Origin: Desulfocurvus sp.
GTDB lineage: Bacteria > Desulfobacterota > Desulfovibrionia > Desulfovibrionales > Desulfovibrionaceae
DNA length: 8,400 nt
Assembly: GCF_023230885.1 (NCBI RefSeq)
Contig: NZ_JALNWM010000151.1
Coordinates: 1-8,400, forward strand
Direction of reading: 5' to 3'
Below are positions 1 to 8,177 of this stretch, piece after piece. A program made the position numbers and the translations under genes. Below the pieces are notes generated by a model. That model saw nothing but the letters and a program-made list of their open reading frames with translations. It ran no database searches and was not told where the DNA came from. Position 1 is the stretch's first letter. Every line of letters begins with the position of its first letter.

Positions 1-1
1 C

Positions 2-916
2 ACCGTGGTCTTCTTCATCTTCCTGGTGGCCAACATCGGCGGCTCCCTGACCCCCCTGGGCGACCCGCCGCTGTTCCTGGGCTTCCTGAAGGGCGTGGAC
101 TTCTTCTGGACCACCACGCACATGTTCCTGCCCATGCTGTTCCTGGCCGTGGTGCTCCTGGCCATCTACTTCGCCGTGGACACCGTGCTCTTCAACAAGG
201 AAGGCCGCCCGGCCATGCCCGACACGGACGCGGGCAGCGAAAAGCTCGGGCTGGACGGCAAGATCAACCTGCTGTTCCTGGCGGGCATCGTGGGCGGCGT
301 GCTCATGAGCGGCATGTGGAACCCCGGGGTGGAGTTCAACATCTACCACACCCACGTCGCCCTGCAGAACGTGCTGCGCGACCTGCTCCTGATCTGCATG
401 GCCCTCTTGTCGCTCAAGTTCACCACCGCCGAGAACCGCCGCAAGAACGACTTCGACTGGTTCCCCATCGTTGAGGTCGGCAAGCTGTTCATCGGCATCT
501 TCCTGTCCATGATCCCGGCCATCGCCATCCTCAAGGCCGGAACCAAGGGCGCCCTGTCCGGGGTCATCAACATGGTTTCCGGCCCCGGCGGCGAGCCCGT
601 CGACGCCATGTACTTCTGGCTCACGGGCATCCTGTCGAGCTTCCTGGACAACGCGCCGACCTACCTGGTGTTCTTCAACACCGCAGGCGGCGACGCCGGG
701 GAGCTGATGACCAGCATGGCCTCCACCCTGCTGGCCATCTCCTGCGGCGCGGTGTTCATGGGCGCCAACACCTACATCGGCAACGCGCCGAACTTCATGG
801 TCCGCTCCATCGCCGAGACCGGCGGAGTGAAGATGCCCAGCTTCTTCGGCTACATGGCCTGGAGCGCTGGCATCCTCGTGCCGCTGTTCGTGGTGGTGCA
901 GTTCCTGTTCATCTAG
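2..916 (+). CDS. Sodium:proton antiporter, CitMHS_2/NhaD-like (C-terminal part, 5' end outside window)
   Basis: Integral inner-membrane transporter of the ion-transporter (IT/DASS-like) superfamily, of the kind annotated as sodium:proton antiporter or 'putative citrate transport'. The frame is already open at base 2 and the GTG at 5 lies inside a transmembrane segment, so the true start is upstream. About 304 residues are present, whereas full-length relatives are, from memory, well over 400. Counting from the codon at base 5, a conserved loop GGSLTPLGDPP lies at residues 12-22, and the paired signatures FLDNAPT (213-219) and GANTYIGNAPN (253-263) follow. Such Asn-Ala-Pro motifs fit the ion/substrate-binding hairpins of this superfamily. 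About eight hydrophobic segments can be read, at roughly 2-16, 40-60, 87-104, 120-138, 153-177, 200-225, 240-268 and 281-303. The protein ends on a membrane segment with no cytoplasmic tail. The exact ion and partner cannot be read from sequence. It is closed off from the next gene by a strong terminator. Confidence 0.85.
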   Translation, partial: TVVFFIFLVANIGGSLTPLGDPPLFLGFLKGVDFFWTTTHMFLPMLFLAVVLLAIYFAVDTVLFNKEGRPAMPDTDAGSEKLGLDGKINLLFLAGIVGGVLMSGMWNPGVEFNIYHTHVALQNVLRDLLLICMALLSLKFTTAENRRKNDFDWFPIVEVGKLFIGIFLSMIPAIAILKAGTKGALSGVINMVSGPGGEPVDAMYFWLTGILSSFLDNAPTYLVFFNTAGGDAGELMTSMASTLLAISCGAVFMGANTYIGNAPNFMVRSIAETGGVKMPSFFGYMAWSAGILVPLFVVVQFLFI

Positions 917-930
917 CCCCGGGTCCGCCT

Positions 931-949
931 CCCGGCCCTGGGGGCCGGG
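931..949 (+). repeat. Hairpin upstream of the antiporter terminator
   Basis: Perfect 8-bp inverted repeat: CCCGGCCC at 931-938 pairs with GGGCCGGG at 942-949 around a three-base loop (TGG). It starts 14 bases after the antiporter stop codon and ends three bases before the terminator stem. It has no T-run of its own. It could shield the mRNA 3' end or help pause polymerase before the terminator. Confidence 0.5.
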
Positions 950-952
950 CAT

Positions 953-986
953 GGGGCCGCTCCCCGCCGGGGGGCGGCCCCTTTTT
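953..986 (+). terminator. Intrinsic terminator after the antiporter gene
   Basis: GGGGCCGC (953-960) pairs perfectly with GCGGCCCC (974-981). Inside it CCCC (962-965) pairs with GGGG (969-972) around the triloop GCC, and T961 and G973 can form a wobble pair, giving a continuous stem of about 13 bp. Five Ts follow immediately (982-986). This is a textbook rho-independent terminator, about 37 bases after the stop codon. It separates the antiporter transcript from the response-regulator gene. Confidence 0.85.
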
Positions 987-1182
987 GCGGGCGCGGGGCG
1001 GCCCGGCCCCCCGGCGGCCCGCCCCGGCGAAGCGGCCCCCCCGCAAGGGCCGCACCCCGCCGCTTCGCGGACGGCTGGACAAAATCCTCCGCCTCAAGCA
1101 CCATGCCTGCGGCGGACGCCCCCGGGCCGGCCGGAGCGGCGTCCCTGGGGGCGGGTGGCCGGATCAACCGCCGCGTGTGCGG

Positions 1183-1187
1183 GGAGG
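1183..1187 (+). promoter_or_regulatory. Shine-Dalgarno that fixes the response-regulator start
   Basis: GGAGG at 1183-1187, inside GGGGAGGAG (1181-1189), lies five bases before the GTG at 1193. The upstream in-frame ATG at 1103 has no comparable site, and using it would add 30 residues with no receiver-domain features. This site therefore supports the GTG start. Confidence 0.7.
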
Positions 1188-1192
1188 AGCCA

Positions 1193-1567
1193 GTGCAGGA
1201 CGTGGACGTGCTGGTCGTCGACGACGAGCTGAAGATTCTGGAGATGTACGGCAAGCGCCTGGGCTGGCGGGGCATCCCCGTACGCCTGGCCGGCGGGGCC
1301 GACGAGGCCCTGGCCGCCGTGGAGGAGCGCGAGCCGGACGTGGTCATCCTGGACGTGCGCATGCCCGGGCGCGACGGGCTGGAGGTGCTGGCCGAGCTGC
1401 GCCGCCGCCACCCCCGGGTGCAGGTGATCATGCTCACCGGCCACGCCAGCGTGGAGTCGGCCAGAAAGGGCATGGAGCTCGGCGCCTTCGACTATCTCAT
1501 CAAGCCCGTGGCCCTGGAGGACCTGCTGGCCAAGGTCGGCGAGGCCGCCAAGGCGGCCAGGGCGTAG
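1193..1567 (+). CDS. Stand-alone response regulator receiver domain (CheY-like)
   Basis: Single-domain two-component receiver of 124 residues with no attached DNA-binding or enzymatic output domain. The core residues are present: acidic pair Asp10-Asp11 in LVVDDE, phospho-acceptor Asp54 in VVILDVRMPG, Thr82 in IMLTGHA, and Lys104-Pro105 in YLIKP. The protein ends about 19 residues after the KP motif, the usual length for an isolated REC domain. The GTG start is chosen from the ribosome-binding site GGAGG five bases upstream; the in-frame ATG at 1103 is less likely. The HASVESARKG stretch after Thr82 resembles receivers of the NtrC-like group, but the output domain is absent. It would accept phosphate from a histidine kinase not encoded here and act by protein-protein contact or as a phosphate sink. 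It sits alone between two terminators, so the partner cannot be guessed from neighbours. Confidence 0.9.
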   Translation: MQDVDVLVVDDELKILEMYGKRLGWRGIPVRLAGGADEALAAVEEREPDVVILDVRMPGRDGLEVLAELRRRHPRVQVIMLTGHASVESARKGMELGAFDYLIKPVALEDLLAKVGEAAKAARA

Positions 1568-1588
1568 CGCCGCAGGCGCCGCCCCCCG

Positions 1589-1629
1589 CCCGCGCGGCGG
1601 CGGCGGACCCCGCCGCCGCGCGCGGTTTT
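1589..1629 (+). terminator. Probable intrinsic terminator after the response regulator
   Basis: CGCGCGGCGGCGG (1591-1603) pairs perfectly over 13 bp with CCGCCGCCGCGCG (1610-1622) across a six-base loop (CGGACC). With C1623 bulged, C1589-C1590 can add two pairs with G1624-G1625. TTTT (1626-1629) follows directly. The T-run is short, but the stem is very stable and sits about 20 bases after the stop codon at 1565-1567. Confidence 0.65.
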
Positions 1630-1928
1630 GCGCACAGTGAGCCCGGCGGACGGGAAATCGGCCCGGGGCCGTTTCCAGATGCTGCGTCCGGCCGGGAAAT
1701 GGGGTATGGAAAGCGGCGAACGGTCGCCGCCGCCGGACGCGGCGGCCCCGCGCCCGGAAGAGCGGTCCCTCGGGATGCCCGGCGCCGTCGCGCGCGGGGC
1801 GGACCCCAGGTTACTTCGAGCACAGGCTCACAGCCCCCGGTCGCCGCCCCGCGCGCGACGCGGACCGGCCAGCCGGGCCTGCGGCGCCGCCCGCCCAGGC
1901 CCACAGGTCATAACAGCGAGGAAGCTTC
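1630..1928 (+). other. Non-coding leader region upstream of gyrA
   Basis: About 300 bases between the response-regulator terminator and gyrA, with no ORF showing recognisable protein features. It is GC-rich with many short inverted repeats, the clearest being GCCGCCGC (1726-1733) with GCGGCGGC (1739-1746) around a five-base loop. Since a terminator precedes it, the gyrA promoter should lie here, but I could not find a convincing -35/-10 pair. TTTCCA at 1672 and TATGGA at 1705 are spaced 27 bases apart, too far to pair. The gyrA Shine-Dalgarno GAGGA is at 1918-1922, six bases before the start. Confidence 0.5.
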
Positions 1929-4464
<2,536 letters not shown>

Positions 4465-4478
<14 letters not shown>

Positions 4479-5241
4479 ACTCGGCGGCGTCCTGCTGCTC
4501 TGTCTGGCCCTTTGGGCCTGCTCCTCCGGCCTGGGCGAGGCGCCCCTCGCCCAGGCCGACAGGGAGTTCGCCAACGGCAACTACCTCAAGGCCGAAACCC
4601 TTTACGAAAGCTACCTCCAGGCCAACCCCCAGGGCGACGGACGCTGGGACGCCTGGCGGCAGCTGGTGCGCATCAGCGTCACCGTCACCGGCAACGACAA
4701 GAAGGCCGCCCGGCTCCTGGAGGCCATGCAGCTCGAATACTCCGAGGACTCCGAGCGCTTCGTCGACCTCTCCTGGCAGCTGGCCGAGACCTACACCCGC
4801 CTGCGCGATTGGGACAAGGCCAGCGAAACCTGGCAGACCCTGCTGGACCAGGGCGACCTGGCCCCGGCCCAGGCCGCCGAGGTGCACTGGAACCTGGGCA
4901 AGATCCACCAGTACCAGGGGCGCTACGGCATGGCCAAGGACGCCATGCTGGCCTGCCTGGAGCAGGAAGGGGACCAGACGCCCCACGCCCGCTGCATGTA
5001 CGAGCTGGCCCAGGCCTACAGCCTGCTCAAGAACCGCGCCCAGGCCCGGGTCTGGCTGGACCGCCTGCTGGCCCTGCCCGGGCTGGACCCCGAGCTGCAC
5101 GCCCTGGGCACCTACATGCTGTGCGAGATACTCGAAGCCGAGGGCCAGAAGGCCCAGGCCCGCGCCCTGCTGGAGTCCATCCGCCAGACCTATCCCAACC
5201 CCCTGGTCATCGAAACCCGCCTGCGCCAGCTGGCCGAATAG
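4465..5241 (+). CDS. Tetratricopeptide-repeat lipoprotein downstream of gyrA
   Basis: Predicted exported lipoprotein of 258 residues made mostly of tetratricopeptide-type helical repeats. The N-terminus has basic residues (Lys3, Arg5), a hydrophobic core (6-17) and a lipobox LWAC with Cys19 as the lipidation site; Trp at the -2 position is unusual. Repeat-like helices follow from about residue 30, for example FANGNYLKAETLYESYL, LRDWDKASETWQTLL, YQGRYGMAKDAMLACL and LKNRAQARVWLDRLL. No catalytic motif is seen, so a scaffold or protein-interaction role is likely; the specific function is unknown. The ATG at 4465 is chosen because it puts a normal signal peptide first. In-frame ATGs at 4447 and 4438 would add Pro-rich extensions, and none has a clear Shine-Dalgarno. 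Translation is probably coupled to gyrA, whose stop codon lies 14 bases inside this gene. I recall the same gyrA-TPR order in Desulfovibrio genomes. Confidence 0.85.
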
Positions 5242-5292
5242 GCCCGCCCGGCCCCCCGCCTGCCGCCGTCATCCATAGGCCTTGTCGATAAG

Positions 5293-5321
5293 TTGGCCAA
5301 AGAGGAGCCAAAACTAACAAT
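5293..5321 (+). promoter_or_regulatory. Candidate sigma-70 promoter for the yedE operon
   Basis: TTGGCC (5293-5298) and AACAAT (5316-5321) match the -35 and -10 consensus at four of six positions each, with an ideal 17-base spacer. They lie in the most AT-rich part of the gap between the lipoprotein gene and yedE, about 90 bases before the yedE start. A weaker overlapping pair is TTGCGG (5322-5327) with TACAGG (5345-5350). No intrinsic terminator is visible after the lipoprotein gene, so some read-through from gyrA is also possible. Confidence 0.4.
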
Positions 5322-5330
5322 TTGCGGCTC
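5305..5330 (+). promoter_or_regulatory. Inverted repeat over the candidate -10 (possible operator)
   Basis: GAGCC at 5305-5309 is matched by GGCTC at 5326-5330. AAA (5310-5312) and TTT (5321-5323) can extend the pairing if GC at 5324-5325 is bulged. The two arms flank the candidate -10 hexamer, a usual place for a repressor site. A smaller inverted repeat, ACAGG/CCTGT with a four-base centre, follows at 5346-5359. Neither resembles an operator I recognise. There is no T-run, so it is not an intrinsic terminator. Confidence 0.3.
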
Positions 5331-5403
5331 GCGTGCCCCTGTTCTACAGGATAGCCTGTGCAATGGGCCGGTCCCGGGAGGCCGGCGCAACCCAGGACAA
5401 CAC

Positions 5404-5409
5404 GGGAGG
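5404..5409 (+). promoter_or_regulatory. Shine-Dalgarno that fixes the yedE start
   Basis: GGGAGG at 5404-5409, within a longer purine run to 5412, precedes ATG 5414 by four bases. The frame stays open upstream to GTG 5333 and ATG 5363, but neither has a ribosome-binding site and the extra residues are not membrane-like. This decides for the start at 5414. Confidence 0.7.
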
Positions 5410-5413
5410 GGGC

Positions 5414-6496
5414 ATGAAAAACTTCTTTGCGTCGAGAGCAGGCATCGTCGCCGTGGGGCTGGCCATCGGCATCCTGGCGCCGCTGCTGCAATTCTGGGGC
5501 AACCCGGGGAACATGGGCGTCTGCGTGGCCTGCTTCGAGCGCGACATGGCCGGAGCCCTGGGGCTGCACCGCGCCGCCGTGGTCCAGTACATGCGCCCCG
5601 AGATCATCGGCTTCGTCCTCGGGTCCCTGGCCGCCGCGCTGCTGTTCCGCGATTTCCGGCCCCGGGGCGGCTCCTCGCCCGTTGTGCGCTTCGTGCTCGG
5701 CGCCTTCGCCATGATCGGGGCCCTGGTGTTCCTGGGCTGCCCGTGGCGGGCCATCCTGCGCCTGGCGGGCGGCGACCTGAGCGCCGTGTTCGGGCTGGCG
5801 GGCCTGGTGGGCGGCGTCTGGGTCGGCACGCTGTTCCTGCGCGGCGGCTATTCCCTTGGCCGCAGCCAGCAGACCCGCCCCGGCGCCGGGCTGGTCATGC
5901 CCCTGCTCATGGCCGGAGCCCTGGCGCTGATGCTGCTCTATCCCCAGGTGCCGGGCGAGCCCCAGAGCGGGGTGCTGTTCTACAGCGCCAAGGGCCCGGG
6001 GGCCATGCACGCGCCCCTGGCCATCTCCCTGGCCGTGGGCCTGTTCGTGGGCTTCGTCGCCCAGCGCAGCCGTTTCTGCACCATGGGCGCCTTCCGCGAC
6101 GTAATCCTGTTCCGCCAGGGGCACCTGCTGTCCGGCGTGCTGGCCCTGTTCGCGGCCGCGGTGGTGGTCAACGCCACGCTGGGCCAGGTGGCCATCGGCT
6201 TCGAGGGCCAGCCCGTGGCCCATACCCACCAGATATGGAACTTCGCGGGCATGCTCCTGGCCGGGCTGTGCTTCGCCCTGGCGGGCGGGTGCCCGGGGCG
6301 GCAGCTCTTCCTGTCCGGCGAGGGCGACGGCGACGCGGCCGTGTTCGTGCTGGGCATGTTCGCCGGCGCGGCCTTCGCCCACAACTTCGGGCTGGCCAGC
6401 TCCCCGGCGGGCGTGGGGCCGCACGGCGTGGCCGCCGTGGTGGTCGGGCTGGCGGTGTGTGTGTACTTCGGGCTGACCATGCGGGCCAAGGCATAG
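5414..6496 (+). CDS. yedE: YedE-type selenium metabolism membrane protein (YeeE/YedE transporter family)
   Basis: Polytopic inner-membrane protein of 360 residues in the YeeE/YedE (sulfur-transport) family. It matches the selenium-linked YedE subgroup proposed to import a selenium or sulfur species. Conserved cysteine-containing signatures are visible: NPGNMGVCVACFERD (30-44; Cys37, Cys40), GCPWR (108-112; Cys109), RSRFCTMGAFRD (218-229; Cys222) and GGCPGRQLFLSGEGDGD (291-307; Cys293). AFAHNFGLASSP follows at 320-331. Relatives such as E. coli YedE carry the same GCP...SGEG/AGEG...HNFGLASSP block near the C-terminus. The two halves look like an internal repeat, each with a GCPxR motif. About nine to ten hydrophobic segments can be read. 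It is the first gene of the operon, and the sulfurtransferase-like gene follows after 12 bases. The selenium assignment is inferred from subgroup motifs and neighbours; a purely thiosulfate or sulfur transport role is the main alternative. Confidence 0.88.
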   Translation: MKNFFASRAGIVAVGLAIGILAPLLQFWGNPGNMGVCVACFERDMAGALGLHRAAVVQYMRPEIIGFVLGSLAAALLFRDFRPRGGSSPVVRFVLGAFAMIGALVFLGCPWRAILRLAGGDLSAVFGLAGLVGGVWVGTLFLRGGYSLGRSQQTRPGAGLVMPLLMAGALALMLLYPQVPGEPQSGVLFYSAKGPGAMHAPLAISLAVGLFVGFVAQRSRFCTMGAFRDVILFRQGHLLSGVLALFAAAVVVNATLGQVAIGFEGQPVAHTHQIWNFAGMLLAGLCFALAGGCPGRQLFLSGEGDGDAAVFVLGMFAGAAFAHNFGLASSPAGVGPHGVAAVVVGLAVCVYFGLTMRAKA

Positions 6497-6508
6497 CAGG
6501 AGACAATC

Positions 6509-6727
6509 ATGAGCGACATCGTCGACGCGCGCGGGCTGTCCTGCCCGCAGCCGGTGCTGGATACCCTGGCGGCCCTGGCCGCCAAGGGCTCGGGGCGGAT
6601 CGAGGTCCTGGTGGACACCGAGGCCTCCAGGGAAAACGTGACCCGGGCCGCCCAGGCCAAGGGCTGGACCGTGGAGTCCGTCGCCGAGGAGGCCGGGGCC
6701 TACCGCCTGGCCATCGCCAAGGCATGA
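6509..6727 (+). CDS. yedF: YedF/TusA-like sulfurtransferase, single SirA domain
   Basis: Small cytoplasmic protein of 72 residues in the SirA/TusA/YedF family. These proteins carry a persulfide (or, as proposed for selenium-linked members, a selenium atom) on one cysteine and pass it to a partner. The family motif is intact: DARGLSCPQPV at residues 6-16, with Cys12 as the active residue in the CPxP element. The second half (IEVLVDTEASRENVTRAAQA) fits the usual beta-alpha-beta-beta fold. The start has AGGAG (6498-6502) six bases upstream. Selenium-linked YedF proteins in many bacteria are about 200 residues with a C-terminal DsrE-like half. Here only the N-terminal domain exists, as in E. coli YedF, so the DUF3343 gene, which begins in the overlapping stop codon (ATGA), may supply the missing function. 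YedF rather than TusA is chosen from the adjacent yedE. Confidence 0.88.
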   Translation: MSDIVDARGLSCPQPVLDTLAALAAKGSGRIEVLVDTEASRENVTRAAQAKGWTVESVAEEAGAYRLAIAKA

Positions 6728-7314
6728 TCCGCGGGCTGTTGCGCCGCCTGGGCGCGGGAGGGGCGGGCCCGGAGCCCGCCCCCGCCGCCCGGGCCCAGGG
6801 CGCGCCCGAAGGCCCGGACCGGGGCCTGCTGGTCTTCGAGAACACCAGCGAGGTCATCCGCGCGCAGAAGCTGCTGCGGGACGCCGGGGTCCAGGTGGCG
6901 GTCATGGGCCCGCCGCCGGAAATCCGCAAGGGCTGCGACCTGGTGGTCACCTTCCCGCTGGTGGAGGAACTGCGCGTGCGGCGCCTGCTGGCGGCCGGAG
7001 GCGGGCCGCAGCCCCTGGAGGTGGTGCCCGTGACCGGGCCGCTGCTGACCCCGGTGGACATCTTCCAGGTCAAGGACTTCGGCACGCACCTCATGGTCCG
7101 CGCAGCGAACATGAAGCTCACCGTGGACAAGTCCACGGGCGTTCTGGTCAACGTGTCGGGCGGCGGCTGCCCGGACGTGCCCTACCTCGCGGCGCTGCTT
7201 GTCGGCCGCCGCCTGGACGAGGCCCCGTCCCCGCGCGAGATGGGCCACACCCTGTGCGGCTACGCCCTGGGCCTGGCTTTCGAGGAGTTGCAGAGGCGAT
7301 GCTCGCCGTCGTAG
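6724..7314 (+). CDS. DUF3343 protein with an additional cysteine-containing C-terminal domain
   Basis: Protein of 196 residues, start codon overlapping the yedF stop (ATGA). Residues 1-32 are an Arg/Ala/Gly/Pro-rich, probably disordered leader. Residues 34-102 fit DUF3343, the family proposed as a Se/S carrier: LLVFENTSEVIRAQKLL, then GVQVAVMGPPPEIRKGCDLVV with the conserved Cys71, then a helix and LEVVPV. The remaining 90 or so residues (about 105-196) are not part of the usual short DUF3343 protein. They contain VSGGGCPDVPYLA (Cys149), a Pro-rich turn and GHTLCGYALGLAFEEL (Cys178). I do not recognise this domain. It has no signal peptide or membrane segment, so it is probably cytoplasmic. 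A role in receiving or storing selenium or sulfur from YedE/YedF is inferred from context, not demonstrated. Its 3' end overlaps the next gene by 16 bases, implying coupled translation. Confidence 0.75.
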   Translation: MIRGLLRRLGAGGAGPEPAPAARAQGAPEGPDRGLLVFENTSEVIRAQKLLRDAGVQVAVMGPPPEIRKGCDLVVTFPLVEELRVRRLLAAGGGPQPLEVVPVTGPLLTPVDIFQVKDFGTHLMVRAANMKLTVDKSTGVLVNVSGGGCPDVPYLAALLVGRRLDEAPSPREMGHTLCGYALGLAFEELQRRCSPS

Positions 7315-8177
7315 GCACCCTGCCCGACCCCGCGGCGCCCGTGTTCGAGGGCCCGGCGCTCTGGACGGGCGGCGCCCTGACCGTGGCCGGGCGGCCCGTA
7401 CCCACGGACCGGGGCACCCCGGCCCTGCTGGCGGCGGCCTGCGCGGCCTGCGCCGTGCTCGGCCTGCCGGGGCCCCACGCCTTCCTGGCCGGGGACCAGG
7501 GCCTGGGCCACGGCAGCCGCGCCCTCTACGCCCACCTGGTGGACGTGCTGCCCGGGCGCGACTATTCCACCCTGGCCTTCCACTACCTCATGCCCGACGC
7601 CATGTGGCACGACAAGGTGCTCTTCGCCGCGCAGGCCATGCGCCGCAGGCCCCGGCTGGTGGCCGACGCGGGGTTCATGTACGCGGCCAAGATGAGCGGG
7701 CAGGCCCCGGCCTACGACCTGTTCACCCCCGACGCCGGGGAGCTGGCCTTCCTGGCCGACGAGGCCGCGCCGCATCCCTTCTACACCCGGGGCTTCCTGC
7801 TCCATGAGGAGGGCGCCGCCCCGGAGCACGTCCGCCGGGCCTACGCGGGGGGCAACGCCGCCGCCTGCCTGCTGGTCAAGGGCGCGGTGGACCTGGTGGC
7901 CGACGCCGGGGGCGTCCTGTTCACCGTGGATGGCCCCGGCGAGGAGGCAATGGAGGCCATGGGCGGCACCGGGGACAGCGTGACCGGGCTGGCCGCCGCC
8001 CTGGTGGAGAGCGGGCGGCCCGTGCCCGTGGCGGCGCGCCTGGCCGCGCGGGCCAACCGCCTGGCCGGGCGCCTGGCTAGGCCCAACCCCGGCTCGGCCA
8101 TCGCCGAACTGGTGCCGCACATCCCGGCGGCCCTGGAGGCCGCCCTGGCCGAGGAGCCCGGGGAGTGCGGGCCATGA
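7299..8177 (+). CDS. NnrD-like ribokinase-superfamily protein (sugar-kinase-like)
   Basis: Protein of 292 residues resembling the C-terminal YjeF / ADP-dependent NAD(P)H-hydrate dehydratase (NnrD) group of the ribokinase superfamily. Visible family motifs are AFLAGDQGLGHGS (61-73), VADAGFMY (121-128, in the place of the usual 'DAD' strand), FTPDAGELAFL (142-152, compare TPHPGE), LLVKGAVDLVAD (191-202, compare LKGA) and AMGGTGDSVTGLAAAL (220-235). The last holds the GTGD anion-hole/catalytic element with Asp226. The N-terminal 55 residues do not show the glycine-rich substrate loop of normal NnrD, and there is no N-terminal epimerase (NnrE) domain, so a different substrate is possible. ATG 7299 is chosen over the longer frame from 7254 because GAGGAG (7282-7287) lies 11 bases upstream and the start falls in the end of the DUF3343 gene. 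Its stop overlaps the next start. The reaction is unknown; annotations such as 'sugar kinase' would be generic. Confidence 0.7.
   Translation: MLAVVGTLPDPAAPVFEGPALWTGGALTVAGRPVPTDRGTPALLAAACAACAVLGLPGPHAFLAGDQGLGHGSRALYAHLVDVLPGRDYSTLAFHYLMPDAMWHDKVLFAAQAMRRRPRLVADAGFMYAAKMSGQAPAYDLFTPDAGELAFLADEAAPHPFYTRGFLLHEEGAAPEHVRRAYAGGNAAACLLVKGAVDLVADAGGVLFTVDGPGEEAMEAMGGTGDSVTGLAAALVESGRPVPVAARLAARANRLAGRLARPNPGSAIAELVPHIPAALEAALAEEPGECGP

Noticed and set aside
1114..1153. Alternative hairpins GGACGCC/GGCGTCC and CGCCCCC/GGGGGCG before the response regulator, as a possible attenuator or riboswitch
   Set aside because: Seven-base inverted repeats are common by chance in DNA this GC-rich. There is no T-run or known aptamer pattern.
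1103..1192. ATG 1103 as the response-regulator start, with a weak TGGACA (1076) / CACCAT (1099) promoter
   Set aside because: No Shine-Dalgarno before 1103, and the extra residues are Gly/Ala/Pro-rich. The promoter match is only three of six at the -10. GTG 1193 has a strong ribosome-binding site.
5207..6424. 405-codon open frame on the minus strand, opposite yedE
   Set aside because: Composition is the usual antisense shadow, rich in His, Gln, Ala and Gly, with no motif. yedE on the + strand has clear family signatures.
5293..6723. Upstream part of the long + frame that ends with the DUF3343 gene
   Set aside because: Only the last 197 codons, from ATG 6724, look like protein. The earlier part is an out-of-frame reading of yedE and yedF.
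6725..6727. UGA stops at 6725-6727 and 8175-8177 as possible selenocysteine codons, given the selenium context
   Set aside because: Reading through either UGA gives out-of-frame Arg/Gly/Ala-rich sequence inside the next well-supported gene. Both UGAs form ordinary ATGA start/stop overlaps, and the upstream proteins end naturally there.
7260..8120. 286-codon open frame on the minus strand, opposite the kinase gene
   Set aside because: Antisense shadow with biased composition and no domain. The + strand frame carries kinase motifs.
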